Source of the DNA: Coptodactyla brooksi
Lineage: Eukaryota > Arthropoda > Insecta > Coleoptera > Scarabaeidae
Direction: 5' to 3'
NCBI GenBank assembly: GCA_033557675.1
Contig: JAWQRM010000367.1
Coordinates: forward strand, 1 to 23,604
DNA: 23,604 nucleotides
Both the position numbers and the translations under genes were made by a program. Within the stretch, counting starts at the first letter, position 1; each line of letters begins with the position of its first letter. Of this stretch, positions 6,782-17,227 are shown in pieces. The notes under the pieces were generated by a model. That model was not told where the DNA came from, did no database searches, and saw nothing but the letters and a program-made list of their open reading frames with translations.

Positions 6782-9700
6782 CTACAATCAGAAAAATAAT
6801 AAACAAAATTAATGAAACAAAATATCAATAATTAATTAAATAAAACTTTAAAAATATGACTACTTTCCCCTTATTTTGCATACAGCAGTGATGCATGATT
6901 AGAAAATGCGCAAGCATTCAAATTATTATACCTTCAAATTAAGTTCTATTCGATCATTTTTCTTTGCAATGTCATCTTCGGGAATTTCCTCCACAAGTCT
7001 ACCTCTTCAGATTGCTAGCTTAGGAAATAGTTCTCCTATACTGGAAGATTATTCTGCACATTGCAACATTGTAATCCCTTGTATATCTTGAGTGCAAAAA
7101 AGCAAAACTACAGTGTCTATTCTTTACCTAACAAAGTTAATGAATGAACTAAAATTCAAATTTATTGTATATAATGAGTAGTTATGTTGTTATTGATTGA
7201 TACAGCCAATAATACGAAATAATGCAGAGATATTTCGTATCATATCTCTGCATTATTTATAATATAATATCTACAATAATTAATGACAATTTAGATTAAA
7301 TATTTAATAATATATCGGAAAAAAATATCAGTATCTGTATATATATATATACATATACTGCATCATATTTGTAGCTTTATTAGATATAGATTGTTTGATG
7401 TCAATACTTTAAGAAGCAGTACTTAGTGTACCTTATTTCAAAAATATTCATGAATTAAAAACTAGAACGTGTAACTTGCAGGATGATGTTTGCAGCGTCA
7501 CAGGGCATGAAAACGATTTATAAATACTGGAACTGACACAACAATACAAGTATATTGAGAGTAACTTCCGGAACAATTACTGGAGATGATAAATTATGTT
7601 AAGAAACTAAATTTATCTTCATCTGAAGGAATTGCAAAATTAAACTCCACTGTCAATAATTCACAGACTATTTTCTGCAATGTTTAATCAATTGTCACCA
7701 CTGGAAATGAATGCTTGGCGCACGATTTACTAGTCAAGTTAGCATCATCAGAAACTATGAAAGAGGAGCGTCTTTCATCGCTGCTGGATATTTAAGAAAA
7801 ACCAGGATTTAAATAAACTACGATAATTTGTGTCAAAAGGTTTAGAACATTTATGCAATACTTTCATCAGCATGACAACTAAAAATAAATTAACTATTAT
7901 TTATGGTAATAATTTGATTAGCTTGAACACCTGAACATCCAATGGGTCTTTGAATTCTCAAGAGAAAACTATTGATGTCTAGTAATCATAATGCAAGGTA
8001 CATTGACATACTGCACAAACATTCTTCACTTCATCCAAAAATATACATATGTGGTTCTTTCTTAATAAATTCAAATGAGAAGTAGCCAAATATTGTTAGA
8101 AAAGTACTGTGGTAATAAAAATTATGTGCAGAATTCTATTGTTCCGCAATGTTGCCAGCAGTAAAATGAGATCGATTTTTTTTTTTTGTAATTAAACAGT
8201 AAGAAAATATATGTATTACTTAGAATTTATAAAAACAATTGCAAGTCTTACGACGAAAACAATTAAGTTCGTGAAGTTTATATATCTAAACAAATAGCTA
8301 TTACAATGCCTAAAACAATGTTTTATTATAGTGAATGCTCTATACATTCACTATATGAATTCATGGAATGAAAAATAAATCATACAAAATGTATATAAAA
8401 AATAAATCTTTGTACAGAATTGTGACCACATATTAGTGGGATTGGAAGATTGTTTAAATAATTGAATGCTCTAAAGTTAATAGAATACTAAAAGCTCCTA
8501 AATACTAGTAAATACTTCAAGAAATAAGAAAAATTGTTAAATTGTGTGATAAAGCCAAGAAATTGGCAACACGCTCGGTAAACTAAAATCTCTACAGTGC
8601 AATACATTATAACCCAGCATAGAAATGTCCCATTTTACAGGATATATGCCAATTGAACAAGCCAAATTGTGTCAATGAACTAATTTCTGTTATTGGAATA
8701 GTAGAGGTCATACAAACAATTCAAAATGCTTTAGACTTTTTTGCTACTGAGGTTTCTATTAATTAAGAAAAATCTTTAATTCCAGTTAAGATGCTGTAAA
8801 TACTCCAGGATATTGTAAATATTTTTCTTTTCTTTTGACCAGTATAAATATGTGAATTATATGGAATGATGGCTTTTTTAATCCTATAAAACTGTTGTGG
8901 AAATTTTTCCAAAGTATTACGAACACTGCTAGACAGTATGTTTTAATTTATATTTTCTATTATCACTAGGTATGTTATACCAATGAAAAACGAAATTAAA
9001 TCATTTGGCAACCAAAACTATAATCAAAATGTGAGTTCACAGTATAATTACGTGTAAAAATTGTCTTCATATTTTGCACAATGTCAAAGATATTTTGAAC
9101 AAAAATTTACTGCTCATTTTCAAAAATCCAACAGTTGCTCTTTCAATTGTTCGTTCTCAGTCGATCAAATAAACATAATCATCATTCACTGTTGTGTACC
9201 TACCGTTTCGCAGAGGTTCATGTTACAGCAATTTTCGATAGTGATCTCGCATTGGTCGATGGAAGCCTGTGGTCTGTAGGCTAATGGAGTAACGCTCTTG
9301 TTGACGATGATTCTCTTGTTTATTCTTGGACGTCTCTTTTTCATCTTAAGCAGCATTGCTGCTAAACCGACGACGATCATTATGACAATGGACATACACG
9401 TGCACAGGATTAAAAATGCTGGATCCTTCAAGTATTCCGATATCGTGGGGTGTGCTCTTCCAGTCTGGGCTTCAAAGTGTTCCCCTTCTGTGTTCTTGTG
9501 TTGTTTATGTAGCTCACAGCTGCAAATTGACACAAATGTATTTAATTATAAGCCTTGTTATCACTTATTTTGAATAGTACACTATTTGTTTACTTTTGGC
9601 ATGTCTTATAATATTAAATATTTGGTTACTGGAAACTTTAAAGTTTGTGCTATTAATTTCTTGATTTCTATTTATTTATAACTAATCATTTCATAGTTAG

Positions 9701-12700
9701 TCAATGCCCCAATCACGGGGGATGTAGATATTATATTTAACTTTTAATGTACAATTTTGTGGATTATACTGTTATAGCGTTGCACATAATTTTAAGGATT
9801 TTGTGTTGCTTTTGTTTTGTTTTCAACTTATTTTCTTTTATACTGGATTTATACGAAAACAGTTTGCTAACGTAATAAGATGCTTTGATTACATCAACAC
9901 ACAAGTTACGACAGGTTCTATCACATTGTTTATAGGATATACTGTGGTTGCATATTTTTATTCAGTTGTACAATAGCATCTTTCACATCACAACCTGGGA
10001 ATTGTTACCCTAAATTAGTTATATGTAGAAACATGCAATATCTTCCAGCAACAATACCGAACCTTTGATGAACCAATGATGAAACTTTATTACAAACTTG
10101 CAATAGTAATTACAGTGATTGTGAATCCAGGGAAGGTTTCATAAATTTAGGAAGCATGAGTAGTTCTGAAGAAAATTTAATGTGATGAAGAATCGGATGA
10201 AGATGGTGGTTTTGCAAGTTGTTGTGCATGAAATCAAACTTATATAAATAATATTCCTTCCGCTACACCAGCTTTCCTATTTTCTGCAACGCCGAGAGTA
10301 AGGATAATTGTAGATGAAAATGCAACGCCACGTAAAGGTATTGAAACATTTTCTGATGATATTTTCATTTATATTCTGGTTACCGAAACCGATAAAAATG
10401 CAAGTCAAAAAGTAGTTGTCAAGCTGTCCAAAAATACATATTGTAAATCAAAGAAATTGACGGATGTGAGTGAAGAAGAAATGAAAATTTTTATAGATAC
10501 ATATTTTATTGCAAAGTGTTTTTTTTTTGTTATTACAAATTTCTTTAAAGATTATACTCCCCCGACAGGTTTAGACCGATAGTGAAAATTAGAATTCTAC
10601 ATTCAATCAAGACACATCCGCGTCCAAAGTTATGAAAATTATGTTACTAAATGTTTACACAACAAGTTTAGTTGAGCATTTTAGCATTTCAGAACAAAAA
10701 TGTTAGTGTGAATGAAAGCTTGTTATTATTCAAAGGAAGATTTAAGTTTGTATTTTGTATTGGTAAAAGTATGCCATTTATGGATAAGTATCAGAAGTAT
10801 CCTGTTTACTAAAGGTGTATTACATTTAACAAATCCTTTATTAGATAAAGACTATTATGTAATAATCCATAATTTTTATACATATTACAAAAATTATATC
10901 TATGGAACTCTTTGAGCAAATAGAAACGATCTACCATCAACAGGTTTGGAGTTGATAAAAACAAAAAATATTACAAGAAAGTATTTCGGCATAATATTTT
11001 AGAGAAACTTTAAATTGTAGATGAAAATGAGGAGTTGAATGCAAGATACGAAGCAGAATTAACTGAAGAACAGGAGGAGATAAATAAACCCTGCAAAGAA
11101 GAAATACAAGAAATACTCAGAAACCAAAAAAACAATAAGACCCCAGGCGGAAACTGTACAACAGCAGAAATGATAAATGCGGGAGGAGTACATCTAGAAA
11201 ACGAAATATGCGAGTTAGTGCAGGAGATATCGGAAACGGAAAAGATGCCAATGAGTTGGAGAGAGTTGCTCATTTTCCAACATATAAAAAAAGGGGAAAA
11301 AACTATATGCGCCAATTATAGACCAATAGCCTTATTGGATGTCATATACAAAGTAGTAGTGGTGACTATCAAGAACAGACTAGAGGAGAAAGCCGAGCCA
11401 GTACTGGGAGAGTATCAATGTGGATTCGGCAAAAATAGATAACAGCTTGGAACAAAATTTGTCACTGCACGTGGTCTTTGTGGATTCTAGACAAGTGTAC
11501 GACTCTGTAAACAAACAAGAGCTCTACAAAATAATGAAAGAATTAAAAATTCTTGTAAATTAATTCGCATTGTAGGAATGACCCTAGATGACGCAGAAAA
11601 TAGAGTGTTAGTTGAGGGCAAAGTATCCGACAAGTTCAAGGTGGGGAGAGAATTAAGACAGGGTGATCCATTGTCGACATGTTTATTTCATTTAGTATTA
11701 GAAAAGATAATCAGAGTCAGGAATAAAAACAAATGGAACGATATATCAGCAAATGTGCCAGAGTTTAGCTTATGCGGACGATACAGCAGTGATCGCAAGA
11801 ACAAAGGAAAATCTTAAAAAGGCATTCAGTAAGATAGAGGAAAGAGGAAGGGTGAGAGGACTAATAATAAATGAACAGAAAACAAAATACATGGAAATTA
11901 CAAAGAAGAAGGAAAATGAAAACAACAAAAGTTTAGAAATAATAAACGACTTGGGTAAAAAATACACGTTTGAAAAAGTTGACAAATTAAACTACTTGGA
12001 AGTAACAATAACTGAGAGTGGACAGAAGACGACAAAAATATAGGAAAGAATAGTGAAAGAGCAGAAATGTTTGGGGGCAATGACTCCAATACTGAAATCA
12101 AAAGATATATCAATAAAAGCAAAAGAAAGAATATATAGGACAGTCGTCAAACCCATGGTGACATATGAGTGTGAAACATGGAAACTAAATGCAAGAGAAA
12201 AAGAAAATTGGAGATATGGGAAAGGAAAGCATTAAGGAAAATTTATGGAGGAAAATAGGAGGAAGGACTATGGAGAAGAACAAACCATGAACTAAAATGC
12301 CTATATGTGAAACCCTTCATAAGCCAAATCATAAGAAGCCAGCGACTAAGACGGTTGGGACACGTAGAAGAAAGGCCAACAAAGCAAGTCCTAACAAGAG
12401 GAGTGATCAGGAGAAGAGGGGGGGGGAAGACCTCGAACTACATGGATTTAAGGTAGTAAACCAAGATCTGGAGTTGATGGGAATCCCACACTGGGAAGAG
12501 CTCACAGAAGATAAGAAGAAGTGGAGACAAATATGTAACCAAGCCATGAGCCTCTAAGGCCTCTTGAGCTGTATATATATTTCGACATCTCATTGATCAG
12601 TCTCATCATTTTATTCAATGCATTTGTAATTTTCCAAAACGTTATAAAGAACGGAATGAAGGTTTTGAAAAATATCTACGAACTATATCCCAACATGTAC

Positions 12701-14268
12701 AAGGAAGCAGAAATACAGCAAGATTGATAGAAAGGCACTGTATTTTCCACACTCCAAGTGCAGATGGAAACAAAATATGAAAAGAAACATGAAGTGAGAA
12801 TTGCAATGTCGGTTTGTGCATAAAACCTTATTCCAAGACGTACCATAATCAGAAAAATTATGATTCCATTTTTTTCCTTGTTTCTACTATTGAACCTGAT
12901 AGTGAAATCTTCCGCATAATGTATATTTAAATAAAATACTTACTCGCAAGTTATATTTTCATTGAAATTCGTAGCTGCCTTTGGGTTATTGCAATACACC
13001 ATACACATGGCTAGAAGACTGATGTTAATCTCACACTGTTCCCCGATAAATCCTTCCGGACATCGACAGTGTGGTTCGAAACCATCGTGACTGCACTTTC
13101 CGTCGTTCAAACAATAATTATGACATAAGTCGTATTCACAACGTTTTCCACTAAAACCAGGGTTACAACTGCACATTGGGTACCCGTGCTGACTTAAATC
13201 GCACGAACCGTGAACGCAATAGTTATGGCAAAGTTCTATTTCGCAGTTGGGACCTTTGAAACCTTTCCGACAAATGCAGCCATCCTCGGAAACATCTCCT
13301 CCGTTAAAACAGACGCTTTTAAGTAGATCGTCTTGCTCTCCCTCGTCGATATATTTGATGAATTCCGTTGTGGATTGATTGTATTCGCTTACGGCTTTTT
13401 CGATTATGCTACAGTCCGGAGTTTCCATGAATCCCAAGTGTTTGGCAATTAATCCGTGCGGTTTCTCCTTAAATCCTCTGACCTTATTCGGATGACTATT
13501 GTCCGTCTTGTGGAGCTTCCACAAGGCATTGTTATTGACGTCGGTCCAGTAAATTGAATCGTCATCGACCGCAAGTCCAAACGGTTTCTGGTGGGTTTCC
13601 AAAAGAACCAAATCCCTCTCTTTGCCATCTAAATTAGAACTTTCAATTCTAAAATAAATCCCTTCCCCCATATCGGACCAGTACAATCTTCTGTTGATGT
13701 AATCAATAGCGATACCCACGGGCATCTTCAAGTCTGAATCGATCAAAATTTCGTGTCCAGTTCCATCCAATTTGGCTCTATCGATGGTCGGTTTATCTAA
13801 ATTCGAATTCGTCCAATAGATATACCTAAAATTAACAATCACAACATCTTTTCCAAGGTCGGTAAATCCGAGAAATTTACCTTCTGCAACTGTCTATGGC
13901 CAAGTCCTGCGGAGTTTCTTCATCGAACCTCATGAAAATCCCATTATTGTCTGGGTTGGCCAACGATATGTAATTTATTGTCTTATTATACGGATTCGAC
14001 CAGTAAAGTATGTCGTTTACTGGATCCACAGCCAAACCCTGTATATCGTCCGCTAGATCTTGGATAATGGGATCGTTTTTTGTGGCTTCCTGAGTTAGAG
14101 ATATCGTGTAAATGGTGTCGTTGCGTTCGTTCATATCGCTGACGATAAACTGATGCCTAACGTTATCGAACGTCAGAGCTTTTAATTTGGTAAACGCTAC
14201 AGTTGTTCCTACCAGTGTTCCGTCCGATGTTAACAGTTCTATTTGGCCCTCGATTGCTACTGCTAAGT
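6683..14268 (-). CDS. cue: Cueball: LDLR-class-B/EGF type I membrane protein, 5' partial
   Basis: Four minus-strand exons (14268-13881, 13825-12944, 9519-9204, 6781-6683) join in frame with GT-AG sites and phases 2, 2 and 0, giving 560 residues plus a partial first codon. Drosophila Cueball is about 640 residues, so the signal peptide and some N-terminal residues lie in unseen exon(s). Order: YWTD/LDLR-class-B propeller blades (LYWS 87-90, YIYWTN about 130, RLYWSD about 176, IYWTD about 220), three EGF-like modules (about 301-323, 328-358, 363-393), a membrane helix (about 457-480), then a basic stop-transfer KKRRPR and a cytoplasmic tail with the family signature CEITIENCCNMN and terminal DDLY. 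In Drosophila the gene is needed in spermatogenesis and oogenesis; the same role here is inferred. The reading frame is intact throughout. Introns are 55, 3424 and 2422 bp, the long ones rich in transposon remains. Confidence 0.93.
7212..7258. repeat. Overlapping alternative hairpins
   Basis: Bases 7217-7233 and 7242-7258 are a perfect 17-bp inverted repeat (8-base loop). A second, exclusive pairing is possible between 7212-7220 (ATACGAAAT) and 7232-7240 (ATTTCGTAT). It lies in the cueball last intron. Confidence 0.85.
7720..7751 (-). repeat. Degenerate hammerhead-like repeat copy
   Basis: On the minus strand CTGATGATGCTAACTTG matches the solo copies at 14788 and 22747 exactly in the first half. 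The stem II partner (ACTAGT for GTTAGC) and the GAAAC block (AAATC) are mutated, then CGTGC follows. It is homologous but cannot form the core. Confidence 0.6.
8327..8355. repeat. 11-bp perfect hairpin
   Basis: TATAGTGAATG at 8327-8337 pairs with CATTCACTATA at 8345-8355 across a 7-base loop. AT-rich, intronic. Confidence 0.7.
9204..9519 (-). CDS. cue: cueball exon: membrane helix and conserved tail
   Basis: The acceptor CAATTTGCAG precedes 9519 and the donor ACG|GTAGGT follows 9204. It encodes a juxtamembrane stretch, a roughly 24-residue hydrophobic helix (AFLILCTCMSIVIMIV...), the basic KKRRPRINKR and the family hallmark CEITIENCCNMNLCET. Reading through the donor would add only VGTQQ and a stop, which is not family-like. 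Confidence 0.92.
9520..10129. other. Part of cueball intron, no gene recognised
   Basis: AT-rich sequence between the membrane-helix exon and the piggyBac relic. It may include the transposon's 5' untranslated end, but no TTAA-flanked terminal repeat was recognised. Confidence 0.4.
10130..10995 (+). pseudogene. piggyBac transposase relic, N-terminal and central part
   Basis: Starting near an ATG at 10156 (MSSSEEN), the broken frames read ESDEDGGF, then ATPRVRIIVDENATPRKGI, IFIYILVTETDKNASQK, LTDVSEEEMKIFIDTYF. This is the acidic N-terminus and first conserved domain of piggyBac transposases. After about 10680 come VNESLLLFKGRFKF (family xDESLLLFKGRLxF) and NPLLDKDYYVIIHNFYTYY (family PLLxKGYxVxxDNFYTS), where the Asp of the DNFY motif has become His. 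Several stops and frame jumps show it is dead. It continues after a nested retrotransposon at about 12600. The whole lies antisense inside a cueball intron. Confidence 0.8.
11005..12600 (+). pseudogene. Non-LTR retrotransposon relic (reverse transcriptase)
   Basis: Successive frames give a nearly complete reverse transcriptase with interruptions: fingers (KNNKTPGG near 11130; NYRPIALLDVIYKVV near 11320; QCGFGKNR near 11425), the first catalytic Asp block VDSRQVYDSVNKQELYKIM (11480-11535), GRELRQGDPLSTCLF (11645-11690), the catalytic YADD (SLAYADDTAVIA near 11765), the thumb (INEQKTKYMEI), and a C-terminal part with KPMVTYECETW and a GHVE-like block ending in CNQAMSL at 12557. At least four frameshifts or stops occur. 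The 5' endonuclease region is absent, as expected for a 5'-truncated insertion. The clade is not certain; the tail resembles RTE-like or related elements. It is inserted into the piggyBac relic. Confidence 0.82.
12600..12866 (+). pseudogene. piggyBac relic, C-terminal part with zinc-finger tail
   Basis: After the retrotransposon the piggyBac text resumes: QGSRNTARLIERHCIF near 12698, then at 12802 CNVGLCIKPYSKTYHNQKNY. The last matches the cysteine-rich C-terminal finger of piggyBac transposases (CxxCxVxLCxxPCFxxYHTxxNY), with the second Cys of PCF replaced by Tyr. About 100 residues of catalytic core between this and the N-terminal part are missing. The relic ends roughly 80 bp from the cueball splice donor at 12943. 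Confidence 0.8.
12944..13825 (-). CDS. cue: cueball exon: propeller end and three EGF modules
   Basis: The acceptor TGTTAATTTTAG precedes 13825; the consensus donor GA|GTAAGT follows 12944. It encodes YIYWTNSN through NITC plus two bases of the next codon. The three EGF-like modules have cysteine spacing CxCxxGFxGxxCE, CxCxxGFxGxxCE and CxCxxGFxGxxCE at their ends. The 3' splice junction with the exon at 9519 restores Asp-Cys-Glu. Confidence 0.92.
13881..14268 (-). CDS. cue: cueball exon: first propeller blades
   Basis: The acceptor TTTTAATTTCAG precedes base 14268 and the donor AGAAG|GTAAAT follows 13881. The exon opens with the last two bases of a codon (AC, so a preceding G would make Asp, as in the family's WD start of the mature domain). 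It encodes LAVAIEGQIELLTSDG through DSCR. Reading past the donor gives an immediate stop, which fixes the splice site. Confidence 0.9.
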
Positions 14269-14748
14269 CTGAAATTAAAAAAAAAGAATCTTAGTATAAA
14301 ATGTGGAGTGTTTCATTTGAATTGAAACTGTTTTTTAATTAGGAATACTGCCGCAGTATTTGTGATATGCATAAATGAAGTTGGATAAAAAGCACATAAA
14401 ATTAAACGAGGCTCTAGCCGACGGCGTAATTTTATGCAAAAAGAAACAACGCAACTGAAACAATTTGAAATGGGAAGGTCGCATAAAACATTAATTAACC
14501 TTAAATGCAGTGATTGTAAATTAAAACAAGGAAAATTTTCCATCCGTTTAATTATTTGATGTATTAGTTAGCTCGCTATATATCAACTAAGAGAGATTTC
14601 GTGTTGAGTGATTTGCAAAATAATTTACCTAAATGGATAACCAGAATTTTCTGCAGCATTTAAACATTAAAGCATACATACTTTGTGTTAAAAAGAAAAC
14701 ATAGCAAGGAACAATTTCAGTAATTTTAAGCAATAGATTTAAAGTAAA

Positions 14749-14859
14749 GGGTTGGTACCTTTGGGTTCATAAAGTCTTTTATGGCTTCTGATGATGCCAA
14801 CTTGGTTAGCGAAACGTGCGTCGTCAGAAAGCCTTAGGAAGCCCAAAGGTTCCCAACCC
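14749..14859 (+). ncRNA. Hammerhead-ribozyme-like element, solo copy 1
   Basis: Core CTGATGA (14788-14794), extra T, stem II GCCAAC/GTTAGC (14796-14801 with 14805-14810, one C/A mismatch, TTG loop), then GAAAC (14811-14815). A 3-bp stem III, ACG (14814-14816) with CGT (14822-14824), leaves C14825 at the cleavage position. Stem I can form from GGCTT (14783-14787) with AAGCC (14829-14833), leaving AGA bulged. It then continues past an internal loop as a long outer stem: ACCTTTGGG (14757-14765) with CCCAAAGGT (14842-14850), and GGGTTGG (14749-14755) with CCAACCC (14853-14859). This is type I hammerhead architecture. Activity is unproven. Confidence 0.5.
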
Positions 14860-15299
14860 TCAACTTTAGTGAGGTGACTTCACGGTCAACAGATCGAAAC
14901 AGGTATGTTAAAATTAGTAGTAAGATTCGGTTAGTTGATGGAGATATTTGGTTTCTAAAATCTTGTGAAAAGTTTAAGTTATTTCCAAACTTTGTAAAAC
15001 AAAGAGGGCTTAACTTGAAAGTCAAATATCTGTACAGTAAGTATGCTTGAAATAGAGTTCGAAGATTGGTGTGAATTCCAAATGAAAATTTTTCGTGTAT
15101 ATAGTAATACACAAAGAAAATGTCTTTCTTAAATGAGAAAAAAATTTCCCAAGGAACTTTCAACATTGTAGACAATCATTCATCTTAAACTTTTGATATA
15201 AACCAAATTGCACTGTTAAACAAAGCTTTGGGTTTTCCATTGCCTGCTCATAATAGTTTAAGTGATTTGGTAGGATACATTGAAGGTTCAATTTAATGG

Positions 15300-15460
15300 C
15301 TACCTGACAGTAATCACCACAAATTATACAAACCTTGAAAAATATTGTTTCAATTAAGACTATTCCGTCTGGAGAACGTCAGTTAATCAAGAGTTCAAGC
15401 ATGAAGGAAGTCAGTACATGGAGTCTTCAATCGTTCCTGATGATGCTAACTCTTTCCTAT
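15300..15460 (+). repeat. Truncated copy of the hammerhead-like repeat
   Basis: CTGATGATGCTAAC at 15437-15450 matches the solo copies but is followed by unrelated sequence, so the GAAAC half is lost. AATCACCACAAATTATAC near 15310 resembles AGTCACCACAATACC at 22695, suggesting that the repeat's 5' part is also present. Confidence 0.5.
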
Positions 15461-16931
15461 TTTGGGGTAGTGGTGACGTTTGTTTTACTTTATTAAATTT
15501 AAATGTTATTTTAAGACATTTCAATAAATAATTGTTGAAAACAATTATAATCATAAGACAAAAGAATATCAAGTCTAGAGTGTATATCATTATTACAGGT
15601 TTTAGTGGCTTTTCTATGGATATTAATGCCTATAATGGTTTGTAAACTTAATAATAATGCTTATTAATCCAGGAATAGAGATTTTATGGACATATACAAA
15701 TATGAAAACTATAACTGTGCTATTGACATCCGAAGACTAATATGTAAGCTCCTATAGCAAATGTATTTCTTATATTTAACAATTTTAATGATTTTATTTT
15801 TAAGTATGTCGCATACAGTCCAACAGAACAACCTCTAATAGTATAATTTACTAAGAATAATGTAGTTCGCTAAGACATCAAAATCTTATCAAGCTAGAAA
15901 TGTTTTGACCCCAGAAATGTGCATTCAATTTAACAATTTAGACTATTTAGAAACTAACTTTGAAATTTAAAATAGTGAACTTACACTTAAGTTCAAGTTA
16001 AGATTATAATCAGGATAAATTTATAATACACTACCTAGCATATAATTAAAAATAAATTATTAAGAATTTCAGTTTTTTTTCCGTTTATGCGTATTTTAAA
16101 TTTAAGACGAAATAGGTTTTATCAAATATACTTTAAAAAATTTGAAATTTAAGAACTTTCGACTTAAACACTAAGAATTTTTTAGCTAGCCTTCGGGTTC
16201 AAACTTGATTACAATAAAATAATCAAAACCTTAAATACTAACGACTGATTTGAATAAGCAATAAAAAAACAATGAAAAATGTACTGTTACATTTATTGAC
16301 TGCGCACAATGATAACATTCAATAGGCCAGCAATAAGTGGAAATACTTCATTTAATGTCTTATTTTTAAGATAATTATGAAGTAAATTGGGCAATAATTA
16401 TAAAAAATATTGAAAGAGTTAGTATTAACAACTAACAAGATATTTCAGTGATTGCAATGCTCTTCAAATGCAGGCATAAGGATTAGTAATGAAATTTAAA
16501 ATGTTTTTAGATACCCCTATTAAACCAGTTGGTACTAATGTATATTGTAATTAATTTTAGCTGATTATCCACCTCCAGTCACGTGTTAATTGTACACTTG
16601 CAAACTGATATATTAGTCCGCAAATCCATGGTTTACTGCTACTGCTTCTACTAGTTTTATGGAATTTTTATGGAAATATGTATTGCTAGATTGAGAAAAA
16701 ATTTCTTCTAAGTTACAGTTTAGAGGATAAACCAAATTTTATATAAATAGTATAAATAGCAACTAAATCAACTTGAAAACAAGAGTGTAAAAGCTCTACT
16801 TTTAAAATCAAAATCATAATAGCCTATATTAGTTTTTAAGCCAATTATTCTCTGGAAGTTAGAATGTATACCCGATGAAAGTAGAATTAAATGATTATAA
16901 AAAAATGGCACGACTAAACTTTTCGCCTAGG

Positions 16932-16950
16932 TGACCTCACTCAAAGGTCA
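16932..16950. promoter_or_regulatory. Everted nuclear-receptor half-sites
   Basis: TGACCT (16932-16937) and AGGTCA (16945-16950) form an everted pair with a 7-base spacer; the right one sits in TCAAAGGTCA, an HNF4/FTZ-F1-like extended half-site. A single occurrence in a long intron is weak evidence. Confidence 0.2.
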
Positions 16951-17154
16951 ATGGACTTTTTAGTGTTTAAAAGTAGATTTGAAAATCAGAATTACGTTAC
17001 ACAAGTGTTTTACAACAAAAAAGGCTTATATAAAAGCTTGTTGAACATCCGGTATAAAACGAAATAAAAAATGAATTGGTGCATACACGGTTCATAATTT
17101 TAATGGAAGACTAACATTTTGAAATACTTAAATTTCTAAATATTAAGACTAAAT

Positions 17155-17227
17155 AAATTAAGTAATTAATAATTCACCTCTGAGGAGGATTTAAACCTGA
17201 GATAAAAAGTAATTAATTACTTAATTT
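17155..17227. repeat. 16-bp perfect inverted repeat, 41-base spacer
   Basis: AAATTAAGTAATTAAT at 17155-17170 is exactly complementary to 17212-17227. The spacer carries a small CCTCTGAGGAGG palindrome. It could be the ends of a tiny MITE. AT-rich homeodomain-like TAATTA cores are present in both arms. Confidence 0.75.

Larger units (their letters stand above)
6782..9203. other. cueball last intron, 2.4 kb
   Basis: AT-rich, no host exon. It contains a 17-bp perfect hairpin (7217-7258), a (TA)n run near 7339-7352, a degenerate hammerhead-like repeat (7720-7751), an 11-bp hairpin (8327-8355) and a T10 run near 8179. The rest looks like decayed repeat DNA that I cannot classify. Confidence 0.6.

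Noticed and set aside
6649..6831. 60-codon plus-strand ORF
   Set aside because: Antisense shadow of the cueball terminal exon.
9061..9573. Plus-strand ORFs across the cueball membrane exon
   Set aside because: Shadows of the minus-strand exon, which has family-specific conservation.
11010..12122. Minus-strand ORFs within the retrotransposon
   Set aside because: Reverse shadows of A-rich reverse transcriptase sequence.
15895..15960. Possible cueball first exon (TGG G|GT on the minus strand near 15910)
   Set aside because: No start codon with a hydrophobic signal peptide in frame, and a poor splice donor.
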